This document shows, in pieces, positions 36,956-45,609 of a stretch of 64,000 nt of DNA (positions are counted from its first letter, which is position 1; each line of letters starts with the position of its first letter). The translations under genes and the position numbers were made by a program. The notes beneath the pieces were generated by a model. That model saw nothing but the letters and a program-made list of their open reading frames with translations. It did not search any database and was not told the DNA's origin. Location of the stretch: NCBI RefSeq assembly GCF_015752155.1, contig NZ_JADOVI010000006.1, forward strand, positions 124,001-188,000, in the 5' to 3' direction. The DNA is from Cryobacterium sp. MP_M3 (GTDB lineage: Bacteria; Actinomycetota; Actinomycetes; Actinomycetales; Microbacteriaceae).

Positions 36956-37660
36956 CTAGGTCAGGCTCTCGGCCACGTCGAGGATCTGGGTGATGCGCAC
37001 GGCGTAGTCCTGGTCGACGACGACGATCTCGCCGTGCGCGATCAGCCGGCCGTTCAGCAGGATGTCCGCGGGGGCCCCGGCCGAGCGGTCGAGCTCGATG
37101 ACTGCGCCGGGTTCGAGGGCGAGCACGTCGCGCACGGACATCCGGGTGCGCCCGATTTCGACGGTGAGGGCCATTTCGACGCTGTTGATTCGGCCGAGCT
37201 TGCCGACCACCGAGCCAGTCCCGCGGCCGGTGGAGCCGATGGTTCCGTTGTCGCGCAGGCGGATCGCGAACCAGCCGGTGACGGCGCCGCCGCCGCTGAG
37301 TTCGTAGACGACGGTTTCGGCATCCGCGAACAGGGCGGTCGCGTCCTCGACCCTGGTCTCCCCCAGCACGCCGACCCCGAAGACGCCCGAGGCACCCTCG
37401 AGCGCCGGGCGCAACACGTCCTGGCTGGAGACCAGGGCGGATTCCGCTCCGGCCGCGGCGTCGAGCGACGCCGGGTCGGCCAGCACGATGGCGATGTCCG
37501 CCGAGGTCGCCCCGACGAAGGAGGCGACGACGGCGGCGCCCAGCCGGCCGGCCAGGGTCGCGCCGGAGCACGGCAAGGCCTGCAGCGACGTCGGGGTCGG
37601 CAGGAGCCCGATCAGGGCGTCGACGGCGGCGGCGGGCAGGGCGGTGGAGGTGGGGGTCAT
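36956..37660 (-). CDS. fliN: Flagellar motor switch protein FliN (long form)
   Basis: This 234-residue protein has a C-terminal 80-residue SpoA domain that is canonical FliN (VEIGRTRMSVRDVLALEPGA, VIELDRSAGAPADILLNGRL, VRITQILDVAESL). The N-terminal 140 residues are an extra alpha/beta region with FAIRLRDNGTIG, recalling the CheC-like part of FliY but without clear phosphatase EXXXN motifs. It forms the lower C-ring with FliM. Its start overlaps the fliM stop. Confidence 0.93.
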   Translation of the reverse strand: MTPTSTALPAAAVDALIGLLPTPTSLQALPCSGATLAGRLGAAVVASFVGATSADIAIVLADPASLDAAAGAESALVSSQDVLRPALEGASGVFGVGVLGETRVEDATALFADAETVVYELSGGGAVTGWFAIRLRDNGTIGSTGRGTGSVVGKLGRINSVEMALTVEIGRTRMSVRDVLALEPGAVIELDRSAGAPADILLNGRLIAHGEIVVVDQDYAVRITQILDVAESLT

Positions 37661-38565
37661 GCGAAGGTCTCCTCGGTGTCGATGACGATGCAGGCCAGGC
37701 GGGAGCCGTTGGAACCGACGGCGGCGCGTGCGAGCGGCTGGCCGTCGACGACGACGTCGAGCGGGCGGTGCTTGGAATGGGGAATGGCGAGGACGTCTCC
37801 GACGGCGAGGCCCAGGATGACGCTCGGCAGCACCCGGATCGGGGTGAGCTGCAGGGACACGTCAACCGGCACCCAGGCCAGCTGCGCGTGCAGGAGGTCC
37901 TCGGGGTTCGCGGCGTTGTTGGTCGGGTTGGCTTCGCCGAGCTGGGGCAGGAGCGTGTCTGCCGGCAGGGCGAGGGTCGCGGTGGCGGTCGATTCGCCGA
38001 CCCGCATGGAGAAGGTGGCGACGATCATCAGGTCGCCGGTGGCCGCGGCCTGGGCGAACTGCGAGTTGTACTGGATGCCGCCGACGACGATCGGCGCCAC
38101 GAGCAGGGCGCCGAGGCAGTAGCGCAGGTCCTCGAGGGCGTCGTCCATCAGCCGGCGCACGAGGGCCTGCTCGATCTGGGTGAAGACGCGCTCCGGGGCG
38201 AAAGTGCTGCCCGAGCCGCCGAGCATGTGGCTCACCCAGGACAGCGCGGCCGCCGCGGGGAACTGGATGACGGCCTTGGCGCTGAACCCGGTCACCGGGC
38301 AGAGCACCATCGCCGTCGTCGCCGGCAGGGACGACGCGTATTCGTCGTAGGTGCGCATGATGACGTGTTCGCAGGTGACCTGCGACAGCACCCGCACCTT
38401 GGCGGTGAGCTGGGTGCCCCACTGGCGGGCGAAGGTTTCGAAGGCGAGCTCCAGCACGCGCGAGTGCTCGCGGGCGAGCGTCGTCGGGCGACGAAAGTCG
38501 TACACCTCGACCGTGCGCGCCGCCGAAGCGGGCACACCAATCACTGCTTGTTCCTGGACCGTCAC
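37657..38565 (-). CDS. fliM: Flagellar motor switch protein FliM
   Basis: This FliM of up to 302 residues has VYDFRRPTTLAREHSRVLEL, the middle domain with FPAAAALSWVSHMLGG and a C-terminal SpoA domain. The usual N-terminal CheY-P-binding peptide (LSQxEIDxLL) is missing: the protein begins MTVQEQAVIGVPASAARTVE and goes straight to the core. GTG 38565 would lie about two bases after the predicted transcription start. GTG 38544, six bases after AGGAA, is a plausible alternative. The gene heads a ten-gene run to csrA. Confidence 0.93.
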   Translation of the reverse strand: MTVQEQAVIGVPASAARTVEVYDFRRPTTLAREHSRVLELAFETFARQWGTQLTAKVRVLSQVTCEHVIMRTYDEYASSLPATTAMVLCPVTGFSAKAVIQFPAAAALSWVSHMLGGSGSTFAPERVFTQIEQALVRRLMDDALEDLRYCLGALLVAPIVVGGIQYNSQFAQAAATGDLMIVATFSMRVGESTATATLALPADTLLPQLGEANPTNNAANPEDLLHAQLAWVPVDVSLQLTPIRVLPSVILGLAVGDVLAIPHSKHRPLDVVVDGQPLARAAVGSNGSRLACIVIDTEETFA

Positions 38566-38573
38566 GACAAGGA

Positions 38574-38600
38574 CTATCGGTCGACGGACTGCGCGCGTTA
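38574..38600 (-). promoter_or_regulatory. FliA-type promoter of the fliM operon
   Basis: On the minus strand this reads TAAC, fifteen bases, then ACCGATAG. That is one base from the TAAC-N15-GCCGATAG found before fliC and flgN. Its -10 box ends about nine bases before the fliM GTG. Confidence 0.75.
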
Positions 38601-38653
38601 GCAGTACCGACGCGAAACTTGTGTTGCGGGGTCCTCCCCGCCGGCTTGCGTGA

Positions 38654-39607
38654 TCAGTGCCCCGTCTTGGTGGTGGTCTTCCCCGTCGTGGTGGTCGTGG
38701 TGGACGTCGGCGTCCTGGTGGTCGTGGTCGTCGAATCTGCGGATGCCGCCGGTGCCGCCGGGGGCTCGGCCGAGGCCGCCGGGGCGGGGATGACCGCCGT
38801 GCCGTCGAGCACCGACGGGATGAGCGCCCGGACGGCCTCCGGCTGGCTGGAGAGCATCACCACGTCGACCCGGCGGTTCTGGGCCATCGCGGCAAGGTCT
38901 GAGCCGGTCGCCACGGACCTCGCTGAACCGTAGCCGACGGACGAGATGCGTTCCTGGGCGATCCCGCCGAACTCGACCAGCCGGCGCAGCACCGCGGTCG
39001 CGCGGGCGGAGGACAGCTCCCAGTCGGTCGGGTAGTTGACCGTGATGCCGTGCCGGTCGGCGTGACCCTCGATCTTCACCTCGTTGGGCTGCGAGGCGAG
39101 GATCGGCGCGATCGTGTCGAGCACCTGGAGGGCCTGGGGGCTGAGGTCGGCGAGGTTGGGCGCGAAATAGGCCTCCGAACCGACCAGGCCGACGGTCAGG
39201 CCGCGCGAGTCGATCACGAACTGCACCATGCTGCCGATCCCCTTGGCGTCCACGGCATCCTGAATCGCCTTCTGCGCCGAACTGAGGTTCTTCACCTCTG
39301 CGACGGCGAGGTCCAGGTTGGTGAAGCCGGTCGCCTCGCCCTGCTTGACCTTGTCCTTGGTGACGACGACGCCCTTGGCGGTGTCGACCTTGCCGACGTC
39401 GGTGGCGCCGAACCCGGTCGCGAGGGAGTTCTTCAGTTGCACGAACTTGGACTGGTCAACCGATGACATGGCGAACAGCACGATGAACATGCACATCAGC
39501 ACGGTGACCATGTCCATGTAGGACGCCATCCAGCGCTCGTCGACGTGCTCGACGTGCTCCTCTTCGAGGCCCCGGCTGCGGCCGCGTCCCCGGCCGTGCC
39601 CGCTCAT
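38654..39607 (-). CDS. motB: Flagellar stator protein MotB
   Basis: This 317-residue protein has a basic/acidic N-terminus and one membrane helix after the MASYMDMVTVLMCMF segment, whose Asp is the proton-pathway residue of MotB. It has a periplasmic-side OmpA-like peptidoglycan-binding domain (KIEGHADRHGITVNYPTDWE, LSSARATAVLRRLVEFGG). The C-terminus is an odd Ala/Pro then Thr-rich tail of about 40 residues, probably cell-wall-spanning. It overlaps the motA stop as ATGA. Confidence 0.95.
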   Translation of the reverse strand: MSGHGRGRGRSRGLEEEHVEHVDERWMASYMDMVTVLMCMFIVLFAMSSVDQSKFVQLKNSLATGFGATDVGKVDTAKGVVVTKDKVKQGEATGFTNLDLAVAEVKNLSSAQKAIQDAVDAKGIGSMVQFVIDSRGLTVGLVGSEAYFAPNLADLSPQALQVLDTIAPILASQPNEVKIEGHADRHGITVNYPTDWELSSARATAVLRRLVEFGGIAQERISSVGYGSARSVATGSDLAAMAQNRRVDVVMLSSQPEAVRALIPSVLDGTAVIPAPAASAEPPAAPAASADSTTTTTRTPTSTTTTTTGKTTTKTGH

Positions 39608-40413
39608 GCCGCCTTCGGCAGGGACTTGGCCGCCTTGTCTGCCTTGCCCGCCTTCGTCGACTTCGAGGATTCCGCCGGCACCATGGCCCGCAGCCGTTCG
39701 CCGAGGAGGCGAGGCTGGCTTCCGGCCTGCACGGCGAGGGCGCCTTCGAGGAGCAATGTCATCCGCTCCACCTCGATGTCGGAGAGGCGCTTGAGGCGGT
39801 TGCCGATCGGGAGCCAGAGGAAGTTCGCGGAGAGGAGACCCCAGAGGGTGGCGACGAACGCAGCGGCGATCAGGGGGCCCAGGGTGGAGGGTGTGTCGAG
39901 CTTCTCCAGCACGTGGGTGAGCGAGATCACCGTTCCGATGATGCCGACGGTGGGTGCGTAGCCGCCGAGGCTGGTGAAGAACTTGGAGGCGTTGCGGCTG
40001 GCCTTGGTCCGAGTGGCCAGTTCGTCTTCGAGCAGGATGCGCAATTCGTCACCGTCGGTGCCGTCGGCGATGTTCTGCAGCGCGCCGCGCAGGAACGGGT
40101 CGTCGACGTTGTCGGCCTCCTGCTCCAGGGCGAGCAGGCCGGCGCTGCGGGCCTTCTCGGCGAGACCCACGATCTGATCGATGACCTGCTGCGGCGGGGT
40201 GGTCTTGCCGACGAACGCGCCGGGCACGGCCTTGAACGCGGAGATCGCGTCCCGGATCGTTCCGCCGGCGATGCCGACGGCGATGGTCGCACCGAAGACG
40301 AGCACCATCGGGGCCGGAAGCAGGATCGAGGAGACGTGGCCCCCCTCGATGGTGATCATCGCGAAAAGCGAGCCGAAGGCGAGGGCGATTCCGATCAAGG
40401 TTGCGGGATCCAT
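39604..40413 (-). CDS. motA: Flagellar stator protein MotA
   Basis: This 269-residue MotA has four membrane helices (MDPATLIGIALAFGSLFAMI, VLVFGATIAVGIAG, and the pair around SLGGYAPTVGIIGTVISLTH). It has the long cytosolic loop with charged residues that touch FliG and the conserved proline-bearing TVGIIGTV stretch. The start is ATG 40413, sharing a base with the flbD stop; a TTG one codon earlier is less likely. Confidence 0.95.
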   Translation of the reverse strand: MDPATLIGIALAFGSLFAMITIEGGHVSSILLPAPMVLVFGATIAVGIAGGTIRDAISAFKAVPGAFVGKTTPPQQVIDQIVGLAEKARSAGLLALEQEADNVDDPFLRGALQNIADGTDGDELRILLEDELATRTKASRNASKFFTSLGGYAPTVGIIGTVISLTHVLEKLDTPSTLGPLIAAAFVATLWGLLSANFLWLPIGNRLKRLSDIEVERMTLLLEGALAVQAGSQPRLLGERLRAMVPAESSKSTKAGKADKAAKSLPKAA

Positions 40414-40733
40414 CAAAGCCTCCGCGGGCGCTGGGGCTGCACGGCCCCCGGCGCGGGGGGGTCTTCAATCGCGTGCGGACCGCTGACGATTTCGAGCGGT
40501 CTGGCGCCGCTGCTGTAGTCGGCATCCGAGGTCAGATAGGCCAGGGAGATCACGTGCGCCCGGAAGCGGGCGATTTTCTCGATGACCTCATCGAGGCCCT
40601 CCGTGACGATGAATTTCGCGCCGTCGACCATGACCAGGGTCGTGTCGGGGCTGGCGTGGATCCGCTCGATCAAATCAGGGTTGATCGCAAACTGGCTGTC
40701 GTTCAGCCGCGTCACAACAATCATCGGGCCCAT
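40413..40733 (-). CDS. flbD: FlbD-family flagellar protein
   Basis: This 106-residue protein has first 60 residues that match the short FlbD/YlzI family (MIVVTRLNDSQFAINPDLIE, IHASPDTTLVMVDGAKFIV, EGLDEVIEKIARF). This family sits between flgE and motA in Gram-positive flagellar operons; its function is poorly known. The last 45 residues are a family-atypical tail. The start is ATG 40733 after GGAG; ATG 40724 is possible. It is separated from flgE by the IS30 element. Confidence 0.85.
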   Translation of the reverse strand: MGPMIVVTRLNDSQFAINPDLIERIHASPDTTLVMVDGAKFIVTEGLDEVIEKIARFRAHVISLAYLTSDADYSSGARPLEIVSGPHAIEDPPAPGAVQPQRPRRL

Positions 40734-40772
40734 CCATGGTCTCCGGACGATTCAAGTAACCGTCGTGAACCA

Positions 40773-40799
40773 CTGTCGGTCGCCCTGCCCGGGCCGTTA
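40773..40799 (-). promoter_or_regulatory. FliA-type promoter of flbD-motA-motB
   Basis: On the minus strand this reads TAAC, exactly fifteen bases, then ACCGACAG, two bases from the GCCGATAG box of the fliC promoter. It lies 40 bp before flbD and 69 bp inside from the IS30 end, so the motility genes keep their own promoter despite the insertion. Confidence 0.6.
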
Positions 40800-40867
40800 G
40801 TTGCCGGCCGGGGCCGTCTGCCCGCGCACGGAGCGGTGCCCCTCGCCGAACGGTGACTTGAGCACCA

Positions 40868-40902
40868 TTTCCGGCCGGCAAAGTCATACGGTCGTAGCAA
40901 CG
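40868..40902 (+). repeat. IS30 left inverted repeat
   Basis: This 35-bp terminal repeat matches the complement of 42113-42147 at all but seven positions. The best-conserved block is GGCAAAGTCA (40877-40886). Confidence 0.8.
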
Positions 40903-40923
40903 CTCTGATTCAAGGAGCGTTTC

Positions 40924-42105
40924 ATGGTCAAGTTGTTTCCCCCGAATACCCGTACTGAGTTCCTGGATCTGGTGTGTGGGGGGATGTCTGTTGATCGCGC
41001 CGCCCGGCGTGTTGGAGCGGCTGGAGCGACTGGGACGAGTTGGTGGTCCCAGTCTGGTCAGATGAGAGTATATATGGGCCACGAGGGTGGCCTGTCCGAT
41101 CCGGCTCCTTCTGCGGAGGGGCCGGGTCGGGCGTTGAGCTTGGCGGATCGAGGCATGATTCAGATGGGTCGGCGCAGCGGGCTCAGCTATGCCGAGATCG
41201 GCGAGGCGATCGGCCGGAACAAGTCCGTCGTCTGGCGCGAAGTGAACCGGAACACGAGCTCGGACGGGGTGTATTACGCGTCGGTCGCGCATACGAAAGC
41301 GCATCAGGCCCGGCATTGGCCGAAGCCGTTGAAGCTGGTCGAGAATGAGGTGCTGTGCGGGCTGATCGCGGTCTGGATGGATGACGGGTGGAGCCCGAAA
41401 CTGATCTCGAAGATGTTGGCGCGCTACTGCCCTGAGGATCAGACTATGCAGGTGAGCCACGAGACGATCTACCAGGCGCTATATGTCCAAACCCGCGGAA
41501 ACTTGCGGGCGGACCTGGCCGAGAAGCTCAGTCTGAAGCGGAAGAAGCGAGTTTCGAACGGCGCGGACCGCCGCAAGAACAGCCCCTACAAGGACGCGTT
41601 CAAGATCAGTGACCGGCCGGCCGAGGTGGCCGACCGGGCCGTCCCTGGCCACTGGGAAGGCGACCTCATCATCGGTTGTGATGGCACCGCGATCGGCACC
41701 CTCGTGGAGCGGTCGACCCGGTTCGTGATTCTGCTCCACCTGGAAGGCGATCACAGCGCGAATACGGTCGCTGCCGCGATGATCAGCGAGATGGGTGACC
41801 TTCCCGGCCACCTGCGGCGCTCAATCACCTGGGATCGCGGCACAGAGCTCGCCGACTACGCCCGGATCCAAACCGCGCTCGAGACGACGCTCTACTTCTG
41901 CGACCCGCACTCACCCTGGCAACGCGGCAGCAACGAGAACACGAACCGTCTCCTGCGGTTCTGGTTCGAGAAAGGCTCCGACCTCTCCATCCACACCCCC
42001 GAGGACCTCCGTCGCGTCGCCGCCACCCTCAACCGCCGGCCTCGCCCCACCCTCGATCTCGAGACCCCAGCCAACCGGCTGAACCAGCTGCTTCTCGCGG
42101 CATAA
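40924..42105 (+). CDS. IS30-family transposase
   Basis: This 393-residue transposase has an N-terminal helix-turn-helix (LSLADRGMIQMGRRSGLSYA, EIGEAIGRNKSVVWREVNRN) and a DDE catalytic core: VPGHWEGDLIIG with the first Asp, SITWDRGTELADY with the second, and WQRGSNENTNRLLRFWFEKG with the Glu. It appears complete, with an ATG start 22 bp inside the left repeat and a TAA stop eight bp before the right repeat. The element is thus potentially active. Confidence 0.95.
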   Translation: MVKLFPPNTRTEFLDLVCGGMSVDRAARRVGAAGATGTSWWSQSGQMRVYMGHEGGLSDPAPSAEGPGRALSLADRGMIQMGRRSGLSYAEIGEAIGRNKSVVWREVNRNTSSDGVYYASVAHTKAHQARHWPKPLKLVENEVLCGLIAVWMDDGWSPKLISKMLARYCPEDQTMQVSHETIYQALYVQTRGNLRADLAEKLSLKRKKRVSNGADRRKNSPYKDAFKISDRPAEVADRAVPGHWEGDLIIGCDGTAIGTLVERSTRFVILLHLEGDHSANTVAAAMISEMGDLPGHLRRSITWDRGTELADYARIQTALETTLYFCDPHSPWQRGSNENTNRLLRFWFEKGSDLSIHTPEDLRRVAATLNRRPRPTLDLETPANRLNQLLLAA

Positions 42106-42112
42106 ACCCCTG

Positions 42113-42147
42113 CGTTGCCTCGACCACTTGACTTTGCCGCCCGAAAA
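42113..42147 (-). repeat. IS30 right inverted repeat
   Basis: This is the complement of the left terminal repeat. It begins eight bases after the transposase stop. Confidence 0.8.
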
Positions 42148-42197
42148 CCCTGTAGAACTCACAGCTCGGCGAGGATTCACACTTGGGGGGGCAGACT

Positions 42198-42241
42198 GCG
42201 GGCCGGATCGGGATCCTCTCACGAGGACCGATCCGGCCCGC
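42198..42241. terminator. Long hairpin terminator between flgE and the IS30 element
   Basis: A perfect 14-bp stem (GCGGGCCGGATCGG at 42198-42211 with its complement at 42228-42241) continues after a two-base bulge with five more pairs (TCCTC/GAGGA) and a TCAC loop. It begins 14 bp past the flgE stop on the minus strand. There is no U-run, but it is likely to end flgE transcription and could also stop read-through from the transposase. Confidence 0.7.
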
Positions 42242-42254
42242 CAATCATTCCCTG

Positions 42255-43445
42255 CTACCGCTTGAGGTTGGTGAGCTCCTGCAGGACCTCGTCGGAGGTG
42301 GTGATAATGCGGGCGTTGGCCTGGAAGCCGCGCTGGGCGACGATCAGGTTGGTGAACTCCTGGGAGAGGTCGACGTTCGACATCTCGAGCGCTCCCCCAG
42401 TGAGCGAGCCGAGGCCGCCGCTGCCGGGGGCGCCGAGGGCGGCGTTGCCCGAGTTGAACGTGGCGCGGTACTCGGACGAGCCGGCCTTCTCGAGGCCGCC
42501 CGGGTTGGCGAAGGTGGCGAGGGCGATCCGGCCGATGGATGCCTGGCCGCCGTTGCTGAACAGGCCCACCAGGGTCCCGTCCTTGCCGAGGGTGAAGGAC
42601 TTGAGGGTCCCGGCCTCCGCGCCGTTCTGAGAGTTGATCGTGGCGGTGGTGAGCCCGGCGAAGCCCTCCAGCTTGCCTATCTCGACCGCAACGGTTGCCC
42701 CGGTTGCGGTCGTGACAGTCAGGTCAGCAGCAGGAACAGTCTGCTTGCCATCGGTGAAGGAGATTGATCCGGTTGCTGTCGCGCCGCCGGCAACGCCCGA
42801 CACGTTCCAGGCGCCCGCGCCGGCACTCGTGAAGGTGAGCGACAGGGTGCTGGCGGCTCCGGATGCGTCGTAGATCTTCACGTCGCGAAGGAGCGTGGTA
42901 CCGGTAGCGGCATCGGACGGCAGGTTTCCGCCCATGGACGCCTTCGTCGTCGGGTTCGCCGGGATGATCGACTGCAGCGGCAGCGTGATGTTGCCGATGG
43001 CACCGCCCTGGTTGATGACCCCGTTGACGCCGTTCCAGCCCTGCACGATCGCGCCGGCCGGGGAGACCAGTCGGCCCTGGGCGTCGAAGTCGAACGCGCC
43101 CGCCCGGCTGTAAAGGGTTTCGCCGCCGAGCTGGGTGACGAAGAAGCCGTCGCCCGAGATCATGATGTCGGTCGCCTTGCCGGTGGCCTGCGAGGAACCC
43201 TGGGCGAAGTTGGTCGAGATACCCGCTACCTTGACGCCGAGGCCGACCTGGGCCGGGTTCGTGCCGCCGACTTCGGCCTGCGGGCCACCGGCACCCTGGC
43301 TCAGCTGCGAGAGGGTGTCCTGGAACTGGGTGGCCGAGGCCTTGAACGCGGTCGTGTTGACGTTGGCGATGTTGTTGCCGGTGACGTCGAGCATGGTCTG
43401 GTGCGAGCGGAGGCCGGAGATGCCGGAGTACAGGGAGCGAAGCAT
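42255..43445 (-). CDS. flgE: Flagellar hook protein FlgE
   Basis: This 396-residue hook protein has the rod/hook N-terminus MLRSLYSGISGLRSHQTMLD, VTGNNIANVNTTAFKAS and the C-terminal matching coil SNVDLSQEFTNLIVAQRGFQ ending EVLQELTNLKR. The central D1/D2 region includes ATDIMISGDGFFVTQ. The start is ATG 43445; the open frame extending to 44048 is a shadow over flgD. It ends the long flgB-to-flgE operon. Confidence 0.95.
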   Translation of the reverse strand: MLRSLYSGISGLRSHQTMLDVTGNNIANVNTTAFKASATQFQDTLSQLSQGAGGPQAEVGGTNPAQVGLGVKVAGISTNFAQGSSQATGKATDIMISGDGFFVTQLGGETLYSRAGAFDFDAQGRLVSPAGAIVQGWNGVNGVINQGGAIGNITLPLQSIIPANPTTKASMGGNLPSDAATGTTLLRDVKIYDASGAASTLSLTFTSAGAGAWNVSGVAGGATATGSISFTDGKQTVPAADLTVTTATGATVAVEIGKLEGFAGLTTATINSQNGAEAGTLKSFTLGKDGTLVGLFSNGGQASIGRIALATFANPGGLEKAGSSEYRATFNSGNAALGAPGSGGLGSLTGGALEMSNVDLSQEFTNLIVAQRGFQANARIITTSDEVLQELTNLKR

Positions 43446-43540
43446 GGGATGCTGCCTTTCTGAAAGGGAGTGAGCCTGAGAAATCTGGAAAAGGGGTGGA
43501 GAGCTGTGCAGTGTGAGGGGCCCGGCCGTGCGGGCCGAGG

Positions 43541-43984
43541 TCAGGCGGTGGCCGTGGGGGTCGCCGCCGGATGCGCGGTCACGCCCGAGATCGCATCGAG
43601 GGCGATGCTCGTGCCATTTATGGTGACCTGCGGAACCTTCCCGGCGTAGGAGACGGCAGAGGCCGTGCCCGTTGCGCTCGTGCCGTCGGCCTTGGTGTAG
43701 GTGACGTCCTGGCCGACCAGGGCGGCCGCGGCCACGCGCATCTGCAGTGAGAAGTTCTCGTCGGCTGTGGTGGACAGGGCTGAGAGCTTCTCCATCATGG
43801 CCAGCTGAGTCGTCTGGGAGATCATCTGGTTGGTGTCCATGGGCGAGCTGGGATCCTGGTTGCGCAGCTGCGTGACCAGGAGCGACATGAACGCCTCGGA
43901 GTCGAGGGTCTGCTTCGGCGCCCGGGTGGGCGTGGTGGTGTACATGCCGGTGGCTGCCGGGGCGGCAACTGCGTCGATGGTCAC
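43541..43984 (-). CDS. flgD: Flagellar hook cap protein FlgD
   Basis: This 147-residue scaffold caps the growing hook. It contains LDSEAFMSLLVTQLRNQDPS and MDTNQMISQTTQLAMMEKLS, the FlgD signature. It is short for the family and lacks the large C-terminal FnIII/tudor insert. The start is GTG 43984, 17 bp after fliK. A small GGCCCG/CGGGCC hairpin lies just after its stop. Confidence 0.92.
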   Translation of the reverse strand: MTIDAVAAPAATGMYTTTPTRAPKQTLDSEAFMSLLVTQLRNQDPSSPMDTNQMISQTTQLAMMEKLSALSTTADENFSLQMRVAAAALVGQDVTYTKADGTSATGTASAVSYAGKVPQVTINGTSIALDAISGVTAHPAATPTATA

Positions 43985-44001
43985 GATGGTCTCTCTTCTG
44001 C

Positions 44002-45609
44002 TCAGGCCAGGATGTCGATGGTGTGCGTGCTTCCGAAAACGGGGGCACGGAACTGGTTCGGGGTGCTGTCGCCGGCGCCTCGGCCGCGCTCGGTGCGAGC
44101 CTCGGGCTGCGGCCGGTCCTGCCGGTTCGCGGAGGGATCGGAGGGCGAGTCGTGTGCGGACAGGTCGAGGTGGGCGTTCAGCCCGCCTCCCGAGAGGTCA
44201 CGGCGCAGGTCGGGCAGGATGGCGCGCAGGGCGTCCCTGGCCAGGTCGGTCGGGGCGAAGAGTTCGACCCGGATGTTGTCGCCGTTTACATGGGCGCGCA
44301 CGGTGACGGGTCCGAGGTTGTCGGGACTGACGCTGATCGTGAGCACGTGGTTGCCGTTGGCGGCTCCGGCCAGGCTGAACAGCGGTCGGGCGACCTGCGC
44401 GGCCAGCGGTGCGGCCGGGGTGGGCGCGGCGGGCGCCGATGCGGCGGCGGCCGTGGCGGGCGCCGCTGCCGGAGCTGTGGTGACGACGGCGCCGGCCGGA
44501 ACCGCCACGGTTGCGGGGGCGGCAGCGGCCTCGTCGACCGGAGCCGCGGCTTCGGTGCCGGTTCGGAGGCGGGCAGTGGCGACGGCCACGGCCGCACCGA
44601 AGGGCGCGGCCCCGGTGGCCGGAACGAGCCCGGCAAGGGCGGCCGTGGCGCCGGGAGCCGTGGCCCCGGTGACAGTGCCGGTCGCGGCCGGTGAACCGTT
44701 CAGGGGCCCGGTGCCGGTCGGTGTTCCCGCTGCCGTTCCCGGCGCAGCCGTTCCCGCACCGGCCGCGGCCACGGTCGCGGTCGCGGCAGCGGTCGCGTCG
44801 ATGCTGCCTGCTGCGGTCGAGCCTGCAGCAGCGTCGACTCCCGTGGTTTCGGCCGATTTCGTTGCCGCGGCGGTGGACGTCGGGACGGCAGCGGTGCGGA
44901 GGGCCGGAACGGCTCCGGCGGCGACAGCCGCGGTGGCTGCAGCCGTGGCTGCGCTCGTGCCCGCATTGCCGACGGGAATCGCGGCGGAAGCGCCGAGGCC
45001 CCCGGCATCGTCCGACCCGGTGCCCGAAGCAGTGTCCTCCGACGTGGTGCCTGCGGGGCGTGACTGGGCGGACAGGACAAGGTCGGCGGCCGTGGGCGTC
45101 ACCGTCACGACGGTCGCCGGGACGATTGCCCGGAAGGCCAGAGCCGGGTCGCCCGAGGAATCACGGGACGCGGCCGCGTCAGCGGGCGTGTCTGTACCGG
45201 TGGCGACCGGCACGGGCGCGACGTCCGGAGCTGGGCTGCCAACGGAAGCGGGCGAGATCGTGGACGGCGTCGTCGCTGCAGCGGCTGCTCCCCCGCGGTG
45301 GCTCGGTTTGCCTGCGTCGAGCTTGCCGGCGTCCGGCTGGGGGCGCTTGGCCGGCGAAGCAGAATTCGCAGCGCGGTCCACAGCGCGAACCGCAGTGCGA
45401 TTCGCTGACCGGTCGGGGGCGGCATCCGTGGCCGGCTCGTGACGGGCGCCGCTATTGGCCGCCGCGCCGCGGGCGTCGAGGGTGCCCTGCATGACCTGCG
45501 CGAACGCGCCGGCGCCTCTTGCCGCGGCACCGGACGGGGTGCCGGCCTGGCCGCGGGACGGCGCGGGTGCCGCGGCCGGAACGGCCGAGCGGAGCAGGGA
45601 CGTGTTCAT
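44002..45609 (-). CDS. fliK: Flagellar hook-length control protein FliK
   Basis: This 535-residue protein is for about 400 residues an Ala/Thr/Pro/Gly-rich low-complexity ruler. It is followed by a FliK C-terminal domain (NHVLTISVSPDNLGPVTVRA, NIRVELFAPTDLARDALRAI, LPDLRRDLSGGGL) that contacts FlhB to stop hook growth. The composition of the middle makes alignment unreliable, but the C-domain and the position before flgD are decisive. The start overlaps the NlpC/P60 stop as ATGA. Confidence 0.9.
   Translation of the reverse strand: MNTSLLRSAVPAAAPAPSRGQAGTPSGAAARGAGAFAQVMQGTLDARGAAANSGARHEPATDAAPDRSANRTAVRAVDRAANSASPAKRPQPDAGKLDAGKPSHRGGAAAAATTPSTISPASVGSPAPDVAPVPVATGTDTPADAAASRDSSGDPALAFRAIVPATVVTVTPTAADLVLSAQSRPAGTTSEDTASGTGSDDAGGLGASAAIPVGNAGTSAATAAATAAVAAGAVPALRTAAVPTSTAAATKSAETTGVDAAAGSTAAGSIDATAAATATVAAAGAGTAAPGTAAGTPTGTGPLNGSPAATGTVTGATAPGATAALAGLVPATGAAPFGAAVAVATARLRTGTEAAAPVDEAAAAPATVAVPAGAVVTTAPAAAPATAAAASAPAAPTPAAPLAAQVARPLFSLAGAANGNHVLTISVSPDNLGPVTVRAHVNGDNIRVELFAPTDLARDALRAILPDLRRDLSGGGLNAHLDLSAHDSPSDPSANRQDRPQPEARTERGRGAGDSTPNQFRAPVFGSTHTIDILA

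Larger units (their letters stand above)
40868..42147 (+). mobile_element. IS30-family insertion sequence between flgE and flbD
   Basis: This element of about 1.28 kb has one transposase gene bounded by imperfect inverted repeats, 40868-40902 and 42113-42147. The shared core is GGCAAAGTCA-N3-GGTCG-N2-GCAACG. It points opposite to the flagellar genes. I could not identify a clear target duplication (IS30 elements make 2-3 bp), so the outer ends may be off by several bases. Confidence 0.88.
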
